DNA of 50,738 bases, taken from positions 1-50,738 of the forward strand of contig PFAT01000021.1 in assembly GCA_002773575.1 (NCBI GenBank), given 5' to 3'. This document shows positions 14,351-22,644 of this stretch, in pieces. The position numbers and the translations under genes were made by a program. Under the pieces are notes generated by a model that worked only from the letters and a program-made list of their open reading frames with translations, had not been told where the DNA came from and did not search any database. How positions within the stretch are numbered: position 1 is the first letter of the stretch; each line of letters starts with the position of its first letter. This stretch comes from Candidatus Falkowbacteria bacterium CG10_big_fil_rev_8_21_14_0_10_44_15. GTDB taxonomy: Bacteria > Patescibacteriota > Patescibacteriia > Patescibacteriales > XYC2-FULL-47-12.

Positions 14351-15220
14351 ATGAAAAAATTAATCGGGTTTTGCGGCCAGGGCTGGATTGGCAAAAATTA
14401 CGCCGACAATTTTGGGGAGCGCGGCTATGAAGTAGTGCGTTACGCCAAGGAAGAGCCGTACGTTAAAAATAAAGAAGCTGTTAAAAATTGCGATATCGTT
14501 TTTATCGCCGTGCCGACGCCCACCACGCCGCAAGGATTTGACGACGGCATTTTGCGTTCGGTCGTGCCGTTGGTGGGAGAAGGCAAAATCGCCGTCATTA
14601 AATCAACAGTATTACCCGGCACGACCGAATCAATTCAGGCCGAGAACAAAAATATTTTCGTAATGCACTCGCCGGAATTCCTGACGGAGAGCAGCGCCGC
14701 TTATGACGCGGCTAACCCCAACCGCAACATCGTCGGGATTGCGGAAGACAGCGATGCGCACCGGGCCAAAGCGAAAGAGGTGATGGAGGTTTTACCGTAC
14801 GCGCCTTATCAATTAGTTTGCCGCGCGCGCGAGGCGGAACTGATTAAATATGGCGGCAATTGCTGGTTTTTTTTCAAAGTTATTTTTATCAACATGCTTT
14901 ACGACTTGGCGCAGAAGTCGGGCGTGCAATGGGAGACGGTGCAGGATGCGATGGCCGCTGACCCCAGAATCGGCCGCACTCATTTGAATCCCATCCATCA
15001 AGGCGGGCGCGGCGCCGGCGGGCATTGCTTTATCAAAGATTTCGCGGCTTTTACCGACATTTACCGGCGTCAGTCAGGCGATAATTTAGGCAGGCAAGCG
15101 CTGGAAAGTTTAGCGCAAAAAAATATAGATTTACTCATTAAGAGCAAAAAAGACATTGATTTGCTAAAGGGAGTGTATGGCGATAAAGTGATCGGTGATA
15201 AACTGGCCGGTAATCAATAA
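14351..15220 (+). CDS. UDP-glucose/GDP-mannose dehydrogenase-like protein lacking the C-terminal domain
   Basis: 289 residues from the ATG at 14351; a TTG 21 nt upstream is a less likely start. The NAD-binding Rossmann motif GFCGQGWIGKN (6-16), STVLPGTT (85-92), SPEFLTE (108-114), the Lys166 helix (AELIKYGGN) and the catalytic Cys226 in GGHCFIKD all match UGDH/GMD dehydrogenases, which oxidise a nucleotide sugar twice to the uronic acid. The protein ends soon after the central dimerisation domain. Family members are usually 390-450 residues, with a third domain that helps hold the nucleotide. No leftover of that domain follows. Either this is a compact family member or it was trimmed by the same event that left the epimerase scrap at 15246. 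It may supply UDP-glucuronate for the UXS-like enzyme at 16250. Confidence 0.75.
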   Translation: MKKLIGFCGQGWIGKNYADNFGERGYEVVRYAKEEPYVKNKEAVKNCDIVFIAVPTPTTPQGFDDGILRSVVPLVGEGKIAVIKSTVLPGTTESIQAENKNIFVMHSPEFLTESSAAYDAANPNRNIVGIAEDSDAHRAKAKEVMEVLPYAPYQLVCRAREAELIKYGGNCWFFFKVIFINMLYDLAQKSGVQWETVQDAMAADPRIGRTHLNPIHQGGRGAGGHCFIKDFAAFTDIYRRQSGDNLGRQALESLAQKNIDLLIKSKKDIDLLKGVYGDKVIGDKLAGNQ

Positions 15221-15245
15221 CCAACTAACTTTTTATATCAAAAAT

Positions 15246-15305
15246 ATGAATAAATGCCTGGTTACGGGAGGGGCGGGGTTTACCCCCGCACCGGTAATTA
15301 TTTAA
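15246..15305 (+). pseudogene. Remnant of an NAD-dependent epimerase gene start
   Basis: An ATG opens MNKCLVTGGAGF, the exact start-and-glycine-loop pattern of extended SDR epimerases, then leaves homology (TPAPVII) and stops after 19 codons. The next gene, at 15351, begins with nearly the same residues (MNILVTGGAGF). The scrap is therefore the 5' end of a lost or duplicated epimerase gene between the dehydrogenase and the intact epimerase. Nothing else was recognised from 15306 to 15350. Confidence 0.65.
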
Positions 15306-15350
15306 AATAGTTTTTGGGATTACTTCATTTAATTTTTTTGATTAAATTTT

Positions 15351-16247
15351 ATGAATATATTAGTTACAGGTGGCGCGGGGTTTATCGGTTCTAACCTCGT
15401 TGACGCGCTGATTAAGCGCGGCGATGAAGTCGTTATTTTGGATAATTTATCTACCGGCAAACGGGAAAATATTAATCCGCAAGCGCAATTTATTGAAGTT
15501 GACTTGCGCGATTTAGAAAAAATAAAGCCGTATTTCAGCGGCGTGAATTATGTTTTCCACTGCGCGGCGCTGGCGCGGGTACAGCCCTCAATTGAGGACC
15601 CGGTTAAATATAACGACCATAATGTCAACAGCACCCTGAATGTGCTCGTCGCCGCGCGCGACGCGAAAGTAAAAAAAGTAGTTTATTCCGCCTCTTCTTC
15701 CGCTTACGGCAATCAAACGCAAATGCCGCTTAAAGAAGATATGCCGCCACAGCCAATGAGTCCCTATGGACTGCAAAAATATATCGGCGAAGAATATTGC
15801 CGTTTGTTTTTCATAGTTTATAAATTGCCAACCGTTTGTTTGCGTTACTTCAACGTGTACGGGCCGCGGATGGCGACCGTTGGCGCTTATGCCTGCGCGA
15901 TTTCAATTTTTGGCCAGCAGCGCAAACAAGGCCAGACGATGACGGTCGTCGGAGACGGCCAGCAGCGCCGGGACAACACGTTTGTCGGCGACGTAGTACG
16001 GGCCAATATTTTAGCCGCTGACAGTGGCCTTGGGGACGGGCGCTCGATTAATATCGGTCGAGGCAAGAATAACAGCGTCAATGAAATGGCCGCGATGATT
16101 GGCGGACCAACAACGAATTTGCCGCCGCGCCTTGAACCGCGGGAAACGCTCGCTGATAATTCGCTCGCGCGCGAATTGCTCGGCTGGGAGCCGAAAGTTA
16201 ATTTAGAAGAGTGGATTTTAGAATATAAAAAGGAGTTAGGAATTTAG
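15351..16247 (+). CDS. NAD-dependent epimerase/dehydratase (GalE/WbpP-like)
   Basis: 298 residues, an extended short-chain dehydrogenase. The NAD-binding loop GGAGFIGS sits at 7-14, the acidic residue for the adenosine ribose at Asp31, and the catalytic YxxxK at Tyr139/Lys143 (SPYGLQK), with a Ser-rich segment (SASSSAYG) before it. NVYGPRM and the VVGDGQQRRDNTFVGDV stretch are typical of UDP-glucose/UDP-GlcNAc 4-epimerases. The likely reaction is C4 epimerisation of a UDP-sugar; which sugar cannot be told. It is 2 nt from the UXS-like gene and belongs to the same operon. Confidence 0.82.
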   Translation: MNILVTGGAGFIGSNLVDALIKRGDEVVILDNLSTGKRENINPQAQFIEVDLRDLEKIKPYFSGVNYVFHCAALARVQPSIEDPVKYNDHNVNSTLNVLVAARDAKVKKVVYSASSSAYGNQTQMPLKEDMPPQPMSPYGLQKYIGEEYCRLFFIVYKLPTVCLRYFNVYGPRMATVGAYACAISIFGQQRKQGQTMTVVGDGQQRRDNTFVGDVVRANILAADSGLGDGRSINIGRGKNNSVNEMAAMIGGPTTNLPPRLEPRETLADNSLARELLGWEPKVNLEEWILEYKKELGI

Positions 16248-16249
16248 CT

Positions 16250-17173
16250 ATGAAAATATTAATAACCGGCGGCGCGGGGTTTATCGGCTCTCATCTGTGC
16301 GAAAAGCTATTGGAGCAAGGGCACGCCGTCGTTTGTTTGGATAATTTTTTTACCGGCTCCAAAGATAATGTTAAGCATTTATTAGCTGATGAAAATTTTA
16401 AAGTGGCTGAACAAGACGTAGAGAGTCCGTATGATTTCGCCGTTGACCAAATTTATAATTTAGCTTGTCCGGCGGCGCCGATTTGGTATCAAAAAGATCC
16501 GGTAAAAACCGTGCGGACAAACGTGTTAGGCGCGATTAACGCTTTGGAATTAGCTAAGCGCATCGGCTGCCCGATGCTGCATACTTCCACCTCGGAGGTA
16601 TACGGCGACCCCGCAGTGCATCCGCAGCCGGAAAGTTACTGGGGCAACGTGAATCCCATTGGCGTGCGCGCCTGCTACGACGAAGGTAAACGTTGCGCCG
16701 AAACTTTATGTTTTGATTATTACCGCGAACATCAGGTCGGCATAAAAGTAGTCAGGATTTTTAACACTTACGGACCGCGGATGGCGATAGCCGACGGACG
16801 GGTAGTTTCTAATTTTATTATTCAAGCGCTGCGCGGCGAAGCCATTACTATTTACGGCCGGGGCGAACAAACGAGAAGCTTTTGTTATGTTGCTGATATG
16901 GTTGAGGGATTAATCAAAATGATGGCCAGCAGTTTTAGCGGGCCGGTTAATTTAGGCAACCCGGCTGAATTTAGCGTTCGGGAGCTGGCGGCTAAAATAT
17001 TAAAGTTAACGAACTCGCGCTCCCAAATTATCTGCCAGGATTTACCTGCCGATGACCCAAAGCAGAGGCAGCCCGATATTAATTTAGCTAAAGAAAAATT
17101 AAATTGGGATCCAGAAGTTAATTTGGATGATGGTTTAATAAAAACTATTGAATATTTCAGAGGTATTTTATGA
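16250..17173 (+). CDS. UDP-glucuronate decarboxylase-like SDR (UXS type)
   Basis: 307 residues. GGAGFIGSHL (7-16) binds NAD. The family-specific segments NLACPAAPIWYQKDP (70-84), TSTSEVYGDPAVHPQ (112-126) and YWGNVNPIG (130-138), and the catalytic Tyr143/Lys147 in CYDEGKR, match UDP-xylose synthase, which decarboxylates UDP-glucuronate to UDP-xylose via a 4-keto intermediate. RIFNTYGPRM follows as in the family. With the UGDH-like gene upstream this gives a short route from UDP-glucose to a UDP-pentose. Its stop overlaps the start of the next GT4 gene by 4 nt. Confidence 0.85.
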   Translation: MKILITGGAGFIGSHLCEKLLEQGHAVVCLDNFFTGSKDNVKHLLADENFKVAEQDVESPYDFAVDQIYNLACPAAPIWYQKDPVKTVRTNVLGAINALELAKRIGCPMLHTSTSEVYGDPAVHPQPESYWGNVNPIGVRACYDEGKRCAETLCFDYYREHQVGIKVVRIFNTYGPRMAIADGRVVSNFIIQALRGEAITIYGRGEQTRSFCYVADMVEGLIKMMASSFSGPVNLGNPAEFSVRELAAKILKLTNSRSQIICQDLPADDPKQRQPDINLAKEKLNWDPEVNLDDGLIKTIEYFRGIL

Positions 17174-18303
17174 GAATTTTAATTTTGGCTACTGCTTATA
17201 TCCCTCATGTCGGCGGCGCGGAAGTGGCGGTTAAAGAAATAACTAAGCGGCTGGAACGCCAGTTTGAAATGATTACGGTGCGGCTGAAAAAAGCGGATGC
17301 GGCTGAAGAACAGGTAGGCAACATCAAAGTTTATCGTTTGGGTTTTGGCTTAGGCAGAATTGACAAATACTTTTTTCCTTTCCGGGCGGCTCGGCTCGCA
17401 AATAAATTGCACCGGCAAAATCATTACGATGTCGTTTGGTCAATTATGGCGAGCTGGTCCGGCTTTGCCGCTTTATTTTTTTGCAAAAACAGCAGCGTTA
17501 AATTTTTGCTGACTTTGCAGGAAGGGGATGATTTGCGCGTGCCAGTGAGGAAATCTCTGATGGTACATCATTGGTTTAAACAAATTTTTCAACGCGCTGA
17601 TTACATCCAATGCATTTCCAGCTATTTAGCCGATTGGGCGAAAAAAATGGGAGCGACCTGTCCGATAGAGGTAGTGCCGAATGGAGTGGACCTGGAAAAA
17701 TATCAAATATCAAATATCAAATATCAAACAAATCACAAATCACAAAATCAAAATTCAAAAATTATTCTCACTACCTCGCGTTTAGTGCAAAAAAATGGAA
17801 TAGTAGATTTAATAGAAGCTACTGCGTTACTCATTACCCATTACTCATCACCCGTTACTTTAGTAATCTGTGGCGATGGCGAGGAAAGAAAGAAGTTAGA
17901 AGTTAAAAGTAAGCAGTTAGGCATTGCCGATGAAGTAAAATTTATGGGTTTTGTAAAGCCGGAAGAATTGCCAAAATTTTACGCGATTGCCGATGTATTC
18001 TGCCGGCCGTCTCTTTCCGAAGGGTTAGGCAACTCTTTTTTGGAAGCGATGGCCGCGGGCGTGCCGGTAGTGGCAACGCCGGTCGGCGGCATCCCTGATT
18101 TTTTACGGGACGGCAAGACCGGCTGGTTTTGTAGAGTTAATGACCCGGCAAGCATTGCGGAAAAAATAAAATATATTTTGGATGAACAAAATAAAGCAGA
18201 AGCGCAGAAAGTAATAAATAACGCGAAGCAAATGGTTTTAGACAAATACGATTGGGATGGCATTGCCGGTCAAATGGAAAATATTTTTAAGGCACTTAAA
18301 TGA
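17170..18303 (+). CDS. GT4-family glycosyltransferase carrying three heptad arrays
   Basis: 377 residues, GT-B fold. It starts with RILILATAYIPHVGGAEVAV; the C-terminal domain has LTTSRLVQKNG, LVICGDGEE and the EX7E motif EGLGNSFLEAM, then GGIPDFLRDGKTGWF. Transfer of a sugar from an NDP donor at the inner membrane face is expected. Short-period arrays interrupt it at residues 177-196 (interdomain linker, KYQISNIKYQ), 219-231 (before the LVICGDG strand) and 242-251 (after it). This is the most repeat-laden gene of the window. It is translationally coupled by ATGA overlaps to the genes on both sides. Confidence 0.85.
   Translation: MRILILATAYIPHVGGAEVAVKEITKRLERQFEMITVRLKKADAAEEQVGNIKVYRLGFGLGRIDKYFFPFRAARLANKLHRQNHYDVVWSIMASWSGFAALFFCKNSSVKFLLTLQEGDDLRVPVRKSLMVHHWFKQIFQRADYIQCISSYLADWAKKMGATCPIEVVPNGVDLEKYQISNIKYQTNHKSQNQNSKIILTTSRLVQKNGIVDLIEATALLITHYSSPVTLVICGDGEERKKLEVKSKQLGIADEVKFMGFVKPEELPKFYAIADVFCRPSLSEGLGNSFLEAMAAGVPVVATPVGGIPDFLRDGKTGWFCRVNDPASIAEKIKYILDEQNKAEAQKVINNAKQMVLDKYDWDGIAGQMENIFKALK
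17698..17756 (+). repeat. Heptanucleotide array B in a GT4 interdomain linker
   Basis: Four perfect AAATATC units (17698-17725), AAAC, two AAATCAC units (17730-17743), then decaying AAAATC and AAAATTC. It encodes residues about 177-196. With four identical units it is the longest pure run in the window. Confidence 0.85.
17826..17860 (+). repeat. Heptanucleotide array C (5 units)
   Basis: GTTACTC, ATTACCC, ATTACTC, ATCACCC, GTTACTT. The 35 nt encode residues 219-231 (LLITHYSSPVT), directly before the strand LVICGDG. The consensus is RTTACYC. Confidence 0.75.
17893..17920 (+). repeat. Weak heptanucleotide array D (4 units)
   Basis: AAGTTAG, AAGTTAA, AAGTAAG, CAGTTAG. It encodes part of the helix after GDGEE (residues 242-251). 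It could be chance codon choice in a Lys/Leu helix, but the position matches arrays A1, G and I. Confidence 0.4.
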
Positions 18304-19946
18304 ATACGGCTATCAAAATTTATCAATTTTTAAAGAAATGTTTTAAACGTTTCGCGCCCCGCCGCGTAAGTTTGCTGGTAGAACAATACAAAATTGGCAT
18401 CAAATATGTTATTTCCGGCGGCACCGCCGCCGTGGTTGATTTAGGTTTATTGTTTTTGTTAACGGAAATTGCGGGCATATGGTATTTACTGTCGGCAGTG
18501 ATGGCTTTTATTTGTTCTCTGGTTATCGCTTTTTTACTGCACAAATTCTGGACTTTTCGCGAGAGCTCCCTGCACCGAATAAAAAAACAGTTTATTTTTT
18601 TCACTTCAATTGCGTTGCTTAATTTAGGATTAAATACCTTACTCCTCTATGTTGCCGTTGATGTTTTAAACATCTGGTATATGGCAGCCCAATTTGTGAT
18701 TATGGGCGCGCTCGCCTTTATGAATTTTGTCATCAACAAAACAGTTACCTTTCGGCGCGAAAACAAGGACGGCAACAATATTTTAATCGCGACCGGCATC
18801 TATCCGCCCGACATCGGCGGACCGGCGACATACACTAAAATATTGAGCGAGGAACTGCCTAAACTGGGGTGGGAAGTTAAAGTTGTCACTTATAGCGATG
18901 GAGACATTAAAACATTAAAACATAAAAACATAAAAACAAACGATGCGGCAGTTTTTCAAATCAGCAGAAAACAGCATATTTTTTTACGTTATTTTCAATA
19001 TTTTTGGCAAGTTTTGAAATTATTAAATTGGGCGAATATTGTTTACGCCCAAGGCCCGGTGAGCGAGGGATTGCCAACATATTGGGCGTGCAAATTGCGC
19101 GGACGAAAATATGTTTTAAAAATAGTTGGCGACTATGCTTGGGAGCAAATGCAAGTATCAAGAAAACAAGAAAACCAGAAAACAGAAAAGCAAGGATTTA
19201 TTTCATTAGATGAATTTCAAAATAAAAAATTTGATGCGCGGACGGAACGAAAGAGGCGAATTGAAAAATTGGTTGCCCGCAACGCAGATAAAGTTATTGT
19301 ACCGAGCCAGTATTTAAAAAAAATTGTTAAGGGATGGGGCGTGCCGGAAAATAAAATTAACGTTATTTACAATGCGGTTGAATTTAAATCAATCCCGCCC
19401 GTACTTAAGCCTGCAAATGAAAGATGGCTGGTATCTGTCGGCCGGCTCGTGCCTTGGAAAGGCATGGACGCGCTGATTGATATTATGCCGTCGCTAGTGC
19501 GGTCAGAACCAGCCTTAAAATTGATCATTATCGGCGAGGGGCCGGAACAAGAGCAATTAAAAATTAAAAGTGAAAAATTAAAAATTGAAGGACAAATCAG
19601 AATGCTGGGTCGGTTGGAACACGAGCAGACTTTAGCATATATTAAAGCGGCGGATGTGTTGGTGCTTAATACCGGCTATGAAGGGCTATCGCATCTGTTG
19701 CTGGAAGCGTTGCATCTGGGCGTTCCGGTTGTGACGACTAATGTCGGCGGCAATCCGGAAGTGATTCAAAATGGCATTAATGGGTTGTTGGTGGAATATA
19801 ATAATCAAACACAACTTAAAGAAGCGATTTTGCGTTTACTTAATTCGCAGGAATTAGCGCGCAAGTTTGTATTAGCCGGCAGACAAGATTTAACTAAATT
19901 TAGCCAAAAAAAAATGATTGCAGACGCCATAGCGGTAATAAATTAA
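18300..19946 (+). CDS. GtrA-like membrane domain fused to a GT4 glycosyltransferase
   Basis: 548 residues. Residues about 31-152 form a GtrA-like domain: four hydrophobic segments, with the paired motifs HKFWTFRE (81-88) and NKTVTFRRE (146-154) that close the two halves. GtrA proteins are thought to move polyprenyl-phosphate-linked sugar across the membrane. From about 159 a full GT4 enzyme follows (ILIATGIYPPDIGGPATY; VSVGRLVPWKGMD; IIGEGPEQ; EX7E in EGLSHLLLEAL). The fusion would tether the transferase to the membrane or link transfer to flipping; that is inference. Three arrays interrupt the GT4 part, at residues 202-214, 287-298 and 419-430. The start overlaps the upstream stop by 4 nt. 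Confidence 0.83.
   Translation: MNTAIKIYQFLKKCFKRFAPRRVSLLVEQYKIGIKYVISGGTAAVVDLGLLFLLTEIAGIWYLLSAVMAFICSLVIAFLLHKFWTFRESSLHRIKKQFIFFTSIALLNLGLNTLLLYVAVDVLNIWYMAAQFVIMGALAFMNFVINKTVTFRRENKDGNNILIATGIYPPDIGGPATYTKILSEELPKLGWEVKVVTYSDGDIKTLKHKNIKTNDAAVFQISRKQHIFLRYFQYFWQVLKLLNWANIVYAQGPVSEGLPTYWACKLRGRKYVLKIVGDYAWEQMQVSRKQENQKTEKQGFISLDEFQNKKFDARTERKRRIEKLVARNADKVIVPSQYLKKIVKGWGVPENKINVIYNAVEFKSIPPVLKPANERWLVSVGRLVPWKGMDALIDIMPSLVRSEPALKLIIIGEGPEQEQLKIKSEKLKIEGQIRMLGRLEHEQTLAYIKAADVLVLNTGYEGLSHLLLEALHLGVPVVTTNVGGNPEVIQNGINGLLVEYNNQTQLKEAILRLLNSQELARKFVLAGRQDLTKFSQKKMIADAIAVIN
18904..18940 (+). repeat. Octanucleotide array E (4 units plus partial)
   Basis: ACATTAAA, ACATTAAA, ACATAAAA, ACATAAAA, ACAAA. 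It encodes residues 202-214 (TLKHKNIKTN) in an N-domain loop of the GT4 part. It shares its unit word with the intergenic array at 7684-7723. Confidence 0.7.
19160..19191 (+). repeat. Octanucleotide array F (4 units)
   Basis: AAGAAAAC, AAGAAAAC, CAGAAAAC, AGAAAAGC. It encodes residues 287-298 (RKQENQKTEKQ), a hydrophilic loop before the helix RKRRIEKLVARNADKV. Confidence 0.6.
19555..19589 (+). repeat. Heptanucleotide array G (5 units)
   Basis: AATTAAA, AATTAAA, AGTGAAA, AATTAAA, AATTGAA. It encodes residues 419-430 (LKIKSEKLKIE), right after IIGEGPEQ. This is the same loop as arrays A1, D and I in other GT4 genes. Confidence 0.65.
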
Positions 19947-19951
19947 TTTTG

Positions 19952-21034
19952 ATGAAAATTCTAAGCATCAGTTTGGATAAAAACATACTAGACAAAGATT
20001 CAGCCGCGGCCAAACGGATGGTTGAATATGGAAATTTGGTTGAACGATATACGATATTAGTTTTGGCGGATAGAGACCAAGAATTTGGTTTATCAGACAA
20101 AGTTAAAGTTATTGCCATCCGAAAAAGCAATAAATTTTTTAGCTTATTAAAATTAAAAAGGAGAGCCGCAGAGGTTTTAAATTCTGAAAACTATAACATC
20201 ATCACCGTACAAGATGCATACTTCATCGGTTTGATAGCGCTAAAATTAGCAAAAAAATTCCATCTCGGCTTAGAGGCGCAGGTGCACGGATTTGAAAAAT
20301 TCAGCGGCGCAAGAAAGTTGCTGGCCAAAAAAGTTTTGCGAAATGCAGATGCAGTGCGGGTCGTCAGCCAAAGATTAAAGCGTCAGCTAATTAGCGATTT
20401 TGGTGTAGCAGAAAGAAAAATAACGGTAGTGCCTATCTATTCAGAGCATAGAACATGTAACACGCAACACATAACATATACAAATGATAAATTTATTTTT
20501 TTGACGGTTGGGAGATTAGTGCCGGTGAAAAATGTTTCCTTGCAAATTAAGGCGATGCGACATATTGTAAAACAATTTCCACAGGCAGAACTATGGATTG
20601 TCGGCGATGGCGAGCAAAGGCAGGCATTAGAGGAATTGTGTTACCCGTTACCCGTTACCCGTTACGTGAAGTTTTTTGGCTGGCAGGAAAATGTGGAGAA
20701 ATTTTATCGGCAAGCCGATGTGTTTTTACTTACTTCCAACAGCGAAGGTTGGGGGTTAGCCGTGGTTGAGGCGGCGGCGCAGGGTTTGCCTATAATTATG
20801 ACTGGTGTCGGACTAGCTGGGGAGGTTATAAAAGACAAAGAAAGCGGAATCGTAATTCCGGTTGGCGACCAAAAAGAATTAGAAAAGGCAATGGCAGTAT
20901 TAACAGAAGATCAAGAATTAAGGGAGAAGCTGGGTAGGAACGCGGCAGAAGTAGTGAAAAAATTTCCGAGTAAAGAGGAGACATTAGCGCTGTATAAAAA
21001 ATCATGGCAGACGGCCGTAGATAATAAAATATGA
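19952..21034 (+). CDS. GT4-family glycosyltransferase
   Basis: 360 residues from the ATG at 19952; a TTG codon just before it also reads in frame. It begins MKILSISLDKNILDKDSA. The C-domain has FLTVGRLVPVKN, LWIVGDGEQRQALE and the EX7E motif EGWGLAVVEAA. Usual GT-B sugar transfer is expected; the substrate is unknown. Heptad arrays lie at residues 167-176 (interdomain linker) and 230-239 (loop after VGDGEQ). It starts 5 nt after the GtrA-GT4 fusion and overlaps the next methyltransferase gene by 4 nt. Confidence 0.83.
   Translation: MKILSISLDKNILDKDSAAAKRMVEYGNLVERYTILVLADRDQEFGLSDKVKVIAIRKSNKFFSLLKLKRRAAEVLNSENYNIITVQDAYFIGLIALKLAKKFHLGLEAQVHGFEKFSGARKLLAKKVLRNADAVRVVSQRLKRQLISDFGVAERKITVVPIYSEHRTCNTQHITYTNDKFIFLTVGRLVPVKNVSLQIKAMRHIVKQFPQAELWIVGDGEQRQALEELCYPLPVTRYVKFFGWQENVEKFYRQADVFLLTSNSEGWGLAVVEAAAQGLPIIMTGVGLAGEVIKDKESGIVIPVGDQKELEKAMAVLTEDQELREKLGRNAAEVVKKFPSKEETLALYKKSWQTAVDNKI
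20452..20479 (+). repeat. Heptanucleotide array H (4 units)
   Basis: AACATGT, AACACGC, AACACAT, AACATAT. It encodes residues 167-176 (TCNTQHITYT) in the linker between the two GT-B domains, the same location as arrays B and J. Confidence 0.7.
20640..20667 (+). repeat. Heptanucleotide array I (4 units, three identical)
   Basis: GTTACCC three times, then GTTACGT. It encodes residues 230-239 (CYPLPVTRYV) in the loop before the strand VKFFGW. Confidence 0.8.
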
Positions 21035-21639
21035 ATCCGTGGGATGCGTTTAGCAAAGAAAAATTGAAGAAAATTTTTACGGAAAAAAGGACCATCATTG
21101 ATATCGGCGGCGGTCTTCGTATTGACGGCGCGCGCAGCAACCGGTTTGACAAAAAGAACGAATGGCTTAACGAATACCTGCCCTGGGTTGAGTACAAAGT
21201 GCTGGACAAGGTCGCCGATTATCATCCAGACATCGTGGGAGATATACATAAATTGCCGCTCGAAGATAATAGCATTGACGCTATCCTTTGCATTGCCGTA
21301 TTAGAGCATGTGGAAGAGCCGCAAAAAGCTATAAAAGAGATGTACCGAGTGCTCAAGCCCGGGGGATATTGTTTTATTTATGTGCCCTTTCTATACTACT
21401 ATCACCCTCTGCCAGGGTATTACGGCGATTTTTACCGCTTTACACGGGACGGGGTACGGTATTTGACTAAAAATTTTAAAGCGACAGAAATACAGAATGT
21501 GCGCGGCGCTTTGGCAACGGTGGCAAATTTACTGCCTTTTTTTTCCAAAAAAACCGGCATATTAAACTGGCTGGATAAAGTTTTGGGGAAACAGGCGAGT
21601 AACCAAACAAGCGGCTATAACATTTTTTGCGTTAAATAA
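21031..21639 (+). CDS. Class I SAM-dependent methyltransferase
   Basis: 202 residues, Methyltransf_11 type. The SAM loop is the slightly unusual TIIDIGGGLR (about 21-30). The acidic residue after strand 2 is in KVLDKVAD, DIHKLPLEDNSIDAI is motif II, and AVLEHVEEPQKAIKEMYRVLKPGGYC (about 90-115) is the post-motif region. The methyl acceptor is unknown; in this operon a glycan O-methylation is the simplest guess. No membrane segment. Coupled by a 4-nt overlap to the upstream GT4. Confidence 0.78.
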   Translation: MNPWDAFSKEKLKKIFTEKRTIIDIGGGLRIDGARSNRFDKKNEWLNEYLPWVEYKVLDKVADYHPDIVGDIHKLPLEDNSIDAILCIAVLEHVEEPQKAIKEMYRVLKPGGYCFIYVPFLYYYHPLPGYYGDFYRFTRDGVRYLTKNFKATEIQNVRGALATVANLLPFFSKKTGILNWLDKVLGKQASNQTSGYNIFCVK

Positions 21640-21663
21640 GTTTTAATTTATGATCATATCATT

Positions 21664-22635
21664 ATGCCGAAAGCTCTTATAACCGGCATCACCGGACAAG
21701 ACGGCTCGTATTTGGCGGAATTACTCCTGGCAAAAGGCTACGAAGTGCACGGTCTGGTGCGCCGCGTTGCAGTTGAAGACCCGGCGCAGAGGCTGGGGTG
21801 GATACGGCATATTTTAGATAAAATAACACTGCATTCAGGCTCATTGGAGAGTTACGCAAGCATTTTCAGCATCGTGGAAAGAGTCAAACCTGATGAGTGC
21901 TACCACTTAGCGGCGCAGAGCTTTGTGGCCGTATCGTTTGAGGACACTTTTTCAACGCTCAACACCAACATCAACGGCACGCTCTATGTGCTGGCGGCGC
22001 TGAAAGAACGCGCACCGCATTGCCGTTTCTATTTCGCCGGTTCCAGCGAAATGTTCGGCAAGGTGCGCGAGACGCCGCAGAACGAACAGACTCTGTTTCA
22101 TCCGCGCTCGCCCTATGGCATCTCAAAAGTGACCGGCTTTGACATCACGCGCAACTACCGCGAAGCCTATGGGATGTTTGCTTGCAACGGCATCTTATTT
22201 AACCACGAATCAGAGCGCCGCGGCATGGAGTTTGTAACGCGCAAGATTACGAGCGGCGTCGCGGGAATTAAAGCGGGTAAACAAAACAAACTCTCCTTAG
22301 GTAATTTGGACGCGCGTCGCGATTGGGGTTACGCGCCGGAATACGTAGAGGCAATGTGGTTGATGTTACAGCAGAAAGAGCCGGATGATTACGTTATCGC
22401 TACCGGCGAGGCGCATAGCGTGCGAGAGTTCGTGGAAGCGGCCTTCGCCACAGTTGATTTGGATTGGCGGCAATACGTTGTCATTGACGAGCGTTTAAAG
22501 CGGCCGGCAGAGGTTGACCTGCTGGTGGGGGATATTACCAAAGCAAAAAAAATACTGGGCTGGCAGCCGCGGATATCTTTTTTGGAGTTGGCAAAAATTA
22601 TGGTCGCGCATGATTTAAAGATGTTAACATCGTAG
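21664..22635 (+). CDS. gmd: GDP-mannose 4,6-dehydratase
   Basis: 323 residues. GITGQDGSYLAELLLAKGY (8-26) is the hallmark NADP-binding start of Gmd. The SSE of AGSSEMFG (125-132), Tyr151/Lys155 in SPYGISK, NHESERRG and the C-terminal VIATGEAHSVREFVEAAF segment complete the family pattern. It converts GDP-mannose to GDP-4-keto-6-deoxymannose, the precursor of GDP-fucose, rhamnose or perosamine. No fucose synthase or rhamnose reductase is recognised here. A DegT aminotransferase from this operon could carry it on to GDP-perosamine. Its base composition is visibly more GC-rich than the genes around it (36 of 60 bases at 22021-22080), a hint of separate origin. Confidence 0.92.
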   Translation: MPKALITGITGQDGSYLAELLLAKGYEVHGLVRRVAVEDPAQRLGWIRHILDKITLHSGSLESYASIFSIVERVKPDECYHLAAQSFVAVSFEDTFSTLNTNINGTLYVLAALKERAPHCRFYFAGSSEMFGKVRETPQNEQTLFHPRSPYGISKVTGFDITRNYREAYGMFACNGILFNHESERRGMEFVTRKITSGVAGIKAGKQNKLSLGNLDARRDWGYAPEYVEAMWLMLQQKEPDDYVIATGEAHSVREFVEAAFATVDLDWRQYVVIDERLKRPAEVDLLVGDITKAKKILGWQPRISFLELAKIMVAHDLKMLTS

Positions 22636-22644
22636 CGCCTTAAT

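Noticed and set aside
15887..16081. Small frames on both strands within the epimerase gene (also 15836-16021)
   Set aside because: They overlap the conserved C-terminal half of the intact epimerase, and their sequences have no domain character.
17698..17756. The AAATATC array as a CRISPR array or protein-binding iterons
   Set aside because: The units are contiguous without spacers and lie in frame within a GT4 gene, so neither reading fits.
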